Source: Oscillospiraceae bacterium
GTDB lineage: Bacteria; Bacillota; Clostridia; Oscillospirales; Ruminococcaceae
Assembly: GCA_009776305.1 (NCBI GenBank)
Contig: WRLY01000003.1
Span: 136,068-193,360 of the forward strand
Direction of reading: 5' to 3'
Length of the DNA: 57,293 nt
Part shown: in pieces, positions 52,027-57,293 of the stretch
How positions within the stretch are numbered: position 1 is the stretch's first letter
How the letters are laid out: every line of letters begins with the position of its first letter
Notes under the pieces: model-generated
The model's database searches: none
The model's input: the letters and a program-made list of their open reading frames with translations, nothing else
Told to the model about the DNA's origin: nothing
Made by a program: the position numbers and the translations under genes

Positions 52027-54573
52027 TTACTCTACCCGAAGCCGCTCCACCAAGCTATTCCGTGTCAACCACCCATAACAAACAATCGGCGCAGCAGCAC
52101 AGATTGCAACAAGCGGCGCAAGGCAGAACACCGACGGCATGATTGTAAAGCTCTGCTTGAAAAACCACGCCTGCCCTGCAATGACTTTCACAATCAGCCA
52201 AGTTATACCGAGCCCTGCCGTAAAGGTGAAAATCACGGTTAAGACAGTATAGCAAAAACCCTCGAAAAAGAGCGTTTGCCGTAACTGTTTGCCTGTCATT
52301 CCCACGCTTTGAAGCATGGCGAGTTCGCGGCGGCGAGATATTATAGAAGCGATTGTGGAGTTTGTAAAGTTAAGTATGCCGATTAACGCTAATATAAACG
52401 CCATCGCGCCGCCCATGATGATATAGGTTGATTGCATACTTTCAAATTCTTCTGTATATGTGGCGCGTGAAGCATAGGCTAATTCGGGGTTTATATTTTG
52501 TGTGTATTCAATCAGCCAAGTTTCTATTTCCTGGATTCTTTCATCTTCCACATTAAAATTCACCTGCATTGCACTTTGCTCGCCGAAAAATTCAATGAAA
52601 ATGTTCTCTGCCATAACGATTTTCTCACCCGGCATAAGACCAAAGCCGACCGAAAGCGCATCCGGGTATCCTTCGCCTAAAATTTCTTTAATTACTTCAA
52701 ATTCACGGCTCTCGCCCTCATTATTAGTAATTATAATTTTATCTCCCGCGGCGTAAACCATATTTTCGCCCGAATAACCAAACACTAACACGTAATCGCC
52801 GGAAGCTAATTTTTCATAATCATCATAGAAAGTCTCCGCAGGAAGCTTTCCGTGACCGTAAATCTGTAAAGGAATCGTTTTTTCTAAAACCGCCCGTTCA
52901 TATTGAGGAATTGCAAATTTATAGTAACGCTCTAAATCCTGCCTCCCTGCCTCAAACATCTTAATAAAGTTTTCATGCGCCCTCGGCGAAAGCTCGTGAA
53001 GACTCTCTGCATGGTAATAGACACAGCCGTAGTCGGTTATACCTCGGCTGTCTAATTCGTCTAAAAACTCCGATGTTACGCTATCGGTGTTTTTTTCAAT
53101 TATGCCATAATTAAAAATAGTAGCATCCGAAACGGCAAAATCAGTAGTCACATAACTTTCAAGATATTTATCCATATCAAAGCTAAGAGACGCCGAATAG
53201 GCACTGTTGAGCATAATAAGAGCTAAAGACAGTGACATGACGATTACGCAAAGCTTGCGTTTTTCTCTTGTAATACTTGCCCACGCCATAGATAAAGTTG
53301 AAACTTTTCTGCTTTTTTTGGTTTTCTTTTTTATTTTTAAATTTCCGCTGTACTTTACGGCTTCTACGGGCGACACTTTCGCCGCGATTTTCCCCGGTTT
53401 GTTACAGCCTATAAACACAGTAAGTAAGCTAAACAACGCCGCAAAAATGAAAATCAGCGGGTTTACCGAAATGGTTTGTTTAACATCAAGAGTTGACATT
53501 CCGAGTAAAAGAGGCGTCATGACAATACCCGAAATATAACCTAAAATCAACCCTAAAGGTATGCCTATAATTGACAAAGCAAACGCCTGGCCCCGCACAA
53601 TTTTTTTGAGTTGTTTGCCTGTCGCACCCATTGTTTTGAGTAAACCGTAAAAATGTATATCGGCGTTCACCGAAATGACAAAAATTGAATAAATAATAAA
53701 ATATCCCGAAAGCAGAATTAATATAACAGCTAATGCCCCGATTGTAACCGTAGACGGGTCAATTTCCGATGTCATATACGCCCAGTTTATACCGGGGCGA
53801 ACCTCGTTTCCCGTGCCGTAGCCTGTTTCTTCGTCATATCCGTCTCCCCAAACATAGCCGCGCTCGGCGATTAATTTTTCCATTTTGCTTTCAATATTAA
53901 ACGAGTTGCCAAACCAAAGGTCGGCGAAAATATGCCCTGCAATCTGCTCAGTTGGGGCTATGACATTCTCGGCGACGACTGAATCCACATATTCCTCCGA
54001 AAGCCAGATATGCTGTGCAGGGAGAACCGTATCGCCTTCCCAATACGCCGAAAGTGTGAAAGTTTCGGTGTATTTTCTATCGCTCACGGTAAATTCAAGC
54101 GGGACTTGAACCCCTATTTCATGCGGTAAACCTAAAGCATCTAACACAAGTGTACTTGTCGCAAGTTCATTTTTTGCTACAGGCATATTTCCCGTAGTCG
54201 GAAATGAGAAACACCACTTTGCGAATTTAGGCTCGGCGTAGGTGATTTCGCTGTACTCTTTTATAAGCGCGTCATTTTCGGCAAGGGCAAGTCCTTTTCT
54301 GAACGAAATATCCTTAATGAGCGGCGATTTTGCAATATGTTCATACTGTTCACTTGACAACCTCTTGAAGCCGCCATGCGCGCTCATGCCAATTTGCCGC
54401 ATGGTTTGCTCTTGTATCGTTGTGAGCATATTCGCGCCTATTGTAAACACGCTTGTGAACATAATCGAGGTCAAGGCAATTGCAATAACTGCGATTATAT
54501 TGCGGGTTCTTCCCGCTTTCATGAACCGCAAAGTGAGTTTGCGGATAATGCTTTTATTGTCAACTTTCATCAC
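52027..54573 (-). CDS. ABC transporter permease, FtsX/MacB-like
   Basis: 848 residues. TM1 about 22-44, a large external domain about 50-265, an FtsX core with TMs about 272-400 (including FYGLLKTMGATGKQLKKIV), further TMs near 430, a second external domain about 455-730, and a second FtsX core at the end (SRRRELAMLQSVGMTGKQLR). This duplicated layout is that of permeases that export or shed peptides and lipids, often in antimicrobial-peptide defence. Its ATG overlaps the ATPase stop by 4 nt. Works with the ATPase and the two-component system upstream. Confidence 0.9.
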   Translation of the reverse strand: MMKVDNKSIIRKLTLRFMKAGRTRNIIAVIAIALTSIMFTSVFTIGANMLTTIQEQTMRQIGMSAHGGFKRLSSEQYEHIAKSPLIKDISFRKGLALAENDALIKEYSEITYAEPKFAKWCFSFPTTGNMPVAKNELATSTLVLDALGLPHEIGVQVPLEFTVSDRKYTETFTLSAYWEGDTVLPAQHIWLSEEYVDSVVAENVIAPTEQIAGHIFADLWFGNSFNIESKMEKLIAERGYVWGDGYDEETGYGTGNEVRPGINWAYMTSEIDPSTVTIGALAVILILLSGYFIIYSIFVISVNADIHFYGLLKTMGATGKQLKKIVRGQAFALSIIGIPLGLILGYISGIVMTPLLLGMSTLDVKQTISVNPLIFIFAALFSLLTVFIGCNKPGKIAAKVSPVEAVKYSGNLKIKKKTKKSRKVSTLSMAWASITREKRKLCVIVMSLSLALIMLNSAYSASLSFDMDKYLESYVTTDFAVSDATIFNYGIIEKNTDSVTSEFLDELDSRGITDYGCVYYHAESLHELSPRAHENFIKMFEAGRQDLERYYKFAIPQYERAVLEKTIPLQIYGHGKLPAETFYDDYEKLASGDYVLVFGYSGENMVYAAGDKIIITNNEGESREFEVIKEILGEGYPDALSVGFGLMPGEKIVMAENIFIEFFGEQSAMQVNFNVEDERIQEIETWLIEYTQNINPELAYASRATYTEEFESMQSTYIIMGGAMAFILALIGILNFTNSTIASIISRRRELAMLQSVGMTGKQLRQTLFFEGFCYTVLTVIFTFTAGLGITWLIVKVIAGQAWFFKQSFTIMPSVFCLAPLVAICAAAPIVCYGWLTRNSLVERLRVE

Positions 54574-55247
54574 ACTCCACCCTTTCCGACTACAATTTTC
54601 CCGTCCTCAATCCGCACGGTTCTTTCAGCCATTTGCGCGATTTCGGGGTTATGTGTAATCAGCACTATAGTCTGCCCGAATTTCTCACCGCTGACTTTAA
54701 GAAGCCCCATAACGTCCATGCTCGACTTGCTGTCTAAGTTGCCTGTAGGCTCGTCTGCAAGCACAATCGCGGGCTTGCTTGCCATTGCACGAGCAATTGC
54801 TACCCGCTGTTGTTGCCCGCCCGAAAGTTGATTCGGCATACTTGTGCGTTTCTCGGCAATTCCGAGGGTTTCAATCACGCGATTGACATATTCCATGTCG
54901 GGCGTGTTGCCGTCAAGTTGAATCGGGAGCAGTATGTTTTCCTCGACATTCAGCACGGGGACGAGGTTGTAACTTTGAAAGACAAAGCCGATATTGCGGC
55001 GACGGAAGATTGTAAGTTCATCGTCTTTCATGGAATATATTTCTTTACCGCCAATTTCAACGCTCCCCGAAGTCGGGCGGTCAAGCCCACCGAGCAGGTG
55101 CAAAAGCGTGCTTTTTCCGCTTCCGGAACTGCCGACAATCGACACAAACTCGCCCTGCTCCACCGCAAAGTCGATGCCGTCAACCGCCTTCACCTCTGCG
55201 TTTGCGCCGTAGTGCTTTTTTAAGTTGGTAGTTTTTAATACGTTCAT
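54570..55247 (-). CDS. ABC transporter ATP-binding protein, MacB/LolD-like
   Basis: 225 residues. Walker A GSSGSGKSTLLH, Q-loop FVFQSYN, signature NQLSGGQQQRVA, Walker B IVLADEPTGNLDS, switch His in VLITHNPE. AAAAGGAGAGCAAC precedes the ATG at 55247; the frame open to 55298 lacks a site. Drives the FtsX-type permease. It is the first gene of the ATPase-permease pair after an insertion that separates it from its kinase. Confidence 0.95.
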   Translation of the reverse strand: MNVLKTTNLKKHYGANAEVKAVDGIDFAVEQGEFVSIVGSSGSGKSTLLHLLGGLDRPTSGSVEIGGKEIYSMKDDELTIFRRRNIGFVFQSYNLVPVLNVEENILLPIQLDGNTPDMEYVNRVIETLGIAEKRTSMPNQLSGGQQQRVAIARAMASKPAIVLADEPTGNLDSKSSMDVMGLLKVSGEKFGQTIVLITHNPEIAQMAERTVRIEDGKIVVGKGGV

Positions 55248-55344
55248 GTTGCTCTCCTTTTTCATAATAAAATCGCAGTTGGAATTAGCCAACTGCATTT
55301 ATTATAAACTATAAATCTTTCGTGCATCTTTCGAGAATCTTACA

Positions 55345-55409
55345 GTTATGTAAGATTCCATTCTTCACAAAATTGTAAGAAACCATTCTTCACAGTTTTG
55401 AAAGAAACA
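55345..55409. repeat. Left copy of the direct repeat flanking the phosphatidyltransferase gene
   Basis: 55372-55409 matches 56108-56145 with two mismatches in 38 bp (first 23 bp identical). A degenerate extra unit (TGTAAGATTCCATTCTTCACA, about 55349-55370 with differences) precedes it, so the motif is tandem here with a period near 25 bp. On the minus strand this copy reads FLSKL-stop, close to the FLTKV-stop of the kinase gene. Confidence 0.75.
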
Positions 55410-55432
55410 ATGTTGTTCACTTATTGTTATGC

Positions 55433-55966
55433 TTATTTGTGGAATAAACCGCGAATATTTCTGTCTAATTCTTTTTCCTTGAGATTTATTGCCAATTCTT
55501 CTACTGCCGATAAGCTCGCAACACTACATAGGATTATCGCAGAAATCATTGAATCTGCAATGTGATAAAATAAGGGAAAACTAAATAGCACTACCCCTGT
55601 GGCCTTGTTTGCATAGGTATGCAAAAACGCAACTGCACGATATTTTATAAACCCCGTTCCTAATGATACAAGCCTGACTATTGCGATTGCTGCAATCCAA
55701 CACAGCAACCATGATTCCCACGATACTATGGGGATAAAAATAACCAGCATGACAGCAACCAAAATAAAGTCGGCAATACTGTCCAAAACTGCTCCCATTT
55801 TGCTAACAGTATTCGTTTTTCTCGCAATATATCCGTCTAATATGTCACTTATACCGAATGTTAAATATATAACATAAAAAAGAATAGACAGCGGTTCAAT
55901 GGTTAAGAGAAAAACAGAGCCAAATATTCTGATTACTGTGATTAATGTTGCTGCATATTTTATCAT
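55433..55966 (-). CDS. CDP-alcohol phosphatidyltransferase family protein
   Basis: 177 residues, about six membrane helices. The full catalytic signature DG-xx-AR-x8-G-xxx-D-xxx-D is visible in ILDGYIARKTN and KMGAVLDSIAD (about 44-68). Family members make phosphatidylglycerophosphate, phosphatidylserine or related lipids from CDP-diacylglycerol. The acceptor here is unclear; PgsA-like is one guess. Its context is odd: it interrupts a kinase-ABC transporter operon and lies between 38-bp direct repeats, so it looks inserted. It could modify lipids in relation to peptide resistance (inference). Confidence 0.85.
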   Translation of the reverse strand: MIKYAATLITVIRIFGSVFLLTIEPLSILFYVIYLTFGISDILDGYIARKTNTVSKMGAVLDSIADFILVAVMLVIFIPIVSWESWLLCWIAAIAIVRLVSLGTGFIKYRAVAFLHTYANKATGVVLFSFPLFYHIADSMISAIILCSVASLSAVEELAINLKEKELDRNIRGLFHK

Positions 55967-56107
55967 TTCTCTTTTTTTTGGATTAATAGAATAATCATTA
56001 CCAATCCTCCTTGTCTATTTACTAACTTAATAAACTATCTATCAGCATAGCCAAAAAACGATTTCGTGGCTCGACATTATATAAATACCAATAAGTTAAC
56101 AGAATTG

Positions 56108-56145
56108 ATTGTAAGAAACCATTCTTCACACTTTTGTAAGAAACA
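56108..56145. repeat. Right copy of the direct repeat, overlapping the kinase 3' end
   Basis: Matches 55372-55409 over 38 bp with two mismatches. It contains the last codons and the stop of the histidine kinase gene, so the insertion junction coincides with a gene end. Confidence 0.75.
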
Positions 56146-56965
56146 CAGAAAATATCGCGCCTTTTCCAAAGTCCGAACTTACTTTAATATACCCACCGCA
56201 AGCGGTAATAATCTGCCTTGCCAAATACAGCCCGATGCCCACGCCTTGCGAATCCGCAGACTCCGCCGCTCGCCAAAACCGCGTGAAAACTTTCGGCAAA
56301 TCTTCCTCGCGTATTCCGCGCCCTGTGTCGGCAACGTCAATCCGCACGAACATCTCATATTCAGTGACAGATACGCTCACACTGCCACCATCGGGCGTGT
56401 ATTTGACGGCGTTCTCTATAATATTAAACAGTGCTTCGCCGCACCACTTAGGGTCGAATAATGCCGTAAGCGGCGGCTGATTTTCGGGGAAATTTAAGTT
56501 AATTATCTTGTCGGCGGCAAGACTTTCACACTCTGAAACTGCGGCGTTCACCAAGTCAAAAATATTCCCCGGCAAGGCTTCAATTTTGATGATTCCGCTT
56601 TCAAGTCTTGACGTTTTTACTAACGCCTGTATCAGAAAGTCAAGTTTGGCTGCACTTGACAAAATTTGTGATGCTAAATGTGATTGTTCAACTGTCAAGT
56701 TTTGCTCCGCCAATAACTGCGAGTAAAGCGTGATGTTGGAAATCGGCGTTTTTGTTTGGTGTGAAATGTCGCTGATTAGTGAACGAACACGCGCTTGTTC
56801 GTTGTCAATTTGCTCACGTTTTAGCTGTGATAGCTCGAGAAACCGCGCTGTCTTTGCCTCGATTTTCGAGAGTTGACTCTCTTCATAAGACTGCACCTCA
56901 AACGTCCCTGCAATGGCTTCATCAAGCATTTTGTCAAGCTTCTTTAGAAGCGTTTTTCTTCTCAT
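56126..56965 (-). CDS. Soluble sensor histidine kinase
   Basis: 279 residues without membrane segment. N-terminal helical region (about 1-65), HisKA with the phospho-His in LISDISHQTKTPISNI, and HATPase with NIIENAVKYTPDGG, VADTGRGI and GVGIGLYLARQII. Partners: the OmpR-type regulator just upstream (ATGA overlap fixes the start at 56965) and, past the insertion, the ABC ATPase-permease pair. As in BceS-like systems lacking a sensor domain, the transporter may sense the stimulus (inference). The last four codons lie in the direct repeat. Confidence 0.9.
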   Translation of the reverse strand: MRRKTLLKKLDKMLDEAIAGTFEVQSYEESQLSKIEAKTARFLELSQLKREQIDNEQARVRSLISDISHQTKTPISNITLYSQLLAEQNLTVEQSHLASQILSSAAKLDFLIQALVKTSRLESGIIKIEALPGNIFDLVNAAVSECESLAADKIINLNFPENQPPLTALFDPKWCGEALFNIIENAVKYTPDGGSVSVSVTEYEMFVRIDVADTGRGIREEDLPKVFTRFWRAAESADSQGVGIGLYLARQIITACGGYIKVSSDFGKGAIFSVFLTKV

Positions 56966-57293
56966 AAGTTTACCGCCTGACAGACGGTCGCCGTCCATTT
57001 GTAACCGATTCCGTGAACGGTTTTAATAAACTGCGGATTTGACGGCTCGTCCTCTAATTTTGAACGCAGTCTGCGGATTGAGACAGAGAGTGCGTTTTCG
57101 TCAACGTATTCCGTGCCGTCTTGCCATATCCGCTCCGACAATCGCTCGCGGGTGAGGGTCTGCCCTTTGTTGGAATACAACAGTTGCAATAGCTTTGCTT
57201 CGGTTTTTGACAACTCGACAATCTTGCCGTTTTTCTCGAAGTGCAGCATTTCAAAGTCGAACAAAAATGCACCGTCGGCTTTGCTTTCGGAAG
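56962..57293 (-). CDS. OmpR-family response regulator, C-terminal part (cut by window edge)
   Basis: The DNA-binding winged helix is present: LSKTEAKLLQLLYSNKGQTL, RLSERIWQDG, ALSVSIRRLRSKLEDEP and IKTVHGIGYKWT. The frame stays open to the last base, so the receiver domain lies beyond the window. It overlaps the kinase start by ATGA. It should regulate the transporter genes downstream in response to the kinase. Confidence 0.92.
   Translation of the reverse strand, partial: SESKADGAFLFDFEMLHFEKNGKIVELSKTEAKLLQLLYSNKGQTLTRERLSERIWQDGTEYVDENALSVSIRRLRSKLEDEPSNPQFIKTVHGIGYKWTATVCQAVNL

Noticed and set aside
1-57293. tRNA or rRNA genes
   Set aside because: I did not find a convincing tRNA T-arm/CCA-end pattern or rRNA segments by reading; a covariance search would be needed to exclude them fully.

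Overview
This window looks like a chromosomal segment of a spore-forming, low-to-mid GC member of the Clostridia (Firmicutes), probably an uncultured gut- or Oscillospirales-type lineage. Direct reasons: sporulation genes (spoVAC, spoVAD, spoVAE, spoIVB and the 3' part of sigG), strong AGGAGG-type ribosome binding sites, consensus sigma-A promoters, and typical Firmicutes families (RqcH/NFACT, TrmK, DUF1540, DUF6809, YjfB). The species cannot be named from the sequence alone.

Layout. 0.4-4.6 kb: a three-gene exopolysaccharide/glycan operon (membrane nucleotide-sugar dehydratase, O-antigen-ligase-like protein, polyprenyl-phosphate sugar-1-phosphate transferase) behind a consensus promoter and a roughly 170-nt leader. 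4.7-5.8 kb: an oppositely oriented gene of unknown function abuts the 3' part of sigG, whose 5' part (sigma region 2) is missing here. 5.8-9.4 kb: minus-strand tandem-PII/DUF1538 pair, acyl-CoA thioesterase and an iron-sulfur-flavoprotein-like reductase. 9.5-12.3 kb: ilvE, an Uma2 remnant and glycyl-tRNA synthetase. 12.4-17.9 kb: an EF-hand protein, a single-domain response regulator, a large hybrid kinase with Hpt domain, and an unknown low-complexity protein. 18-20.2 kb: spoVACDE. 20.2-31.2 kb: a long minus-strand housekeeping block (yicC, methionine-gamma-lyase-like protein, two M42 peptidases, valS, NFACT, Nif3-like, trmK, DUF1858). 31.3-41.9 kb: spoIVB, uridine phosphorylase, a small RHH/DUF6809/XRE regulatory cassette with clear operators, a HAD phosphatase, DUF1540, a Cache-GGDEF-EAL phosphodiesterase, two unknown proteins and thrS.

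41.9-52.0 kb is the accessory region. It holds YjfB, a graveyard of decayed genes (SLOG, RHH-like, KTSC, AlbA_2), a perfect 21-bp inverted repeat, an XRE repressor, a divergent 2,736-residue surface protein with a collagen-like glycine-rich block and an NPRTG sorting signal, and the broken C-terminal end of a tyrosine recombinase. It reads as an old integrated island. 52.0-57.3 kb is a response regulator, histidine kinase, ABC ATPase and FtsX-type permease module, interrupted by a CDP-alcohol phosphatidyltransferase gene that sits between 38-bp direct repeats.

Most interesting points: (1) sigG is split in a genome that otherwise carries SigG-dependent spore genes, which recalls skin-like developmentally excised elements but could also be plain gene loss or a misassembly; (2) the phosphatidyltransferase insertion duplicates the 3' end of the kinase gene, as integration into a gene end would; (3) several decayed accessory genes keep both ends while the middle is deleted; (4) the giant sortase-type surface protein is driven by a consensus promoter facing a divergent XRE repressor.
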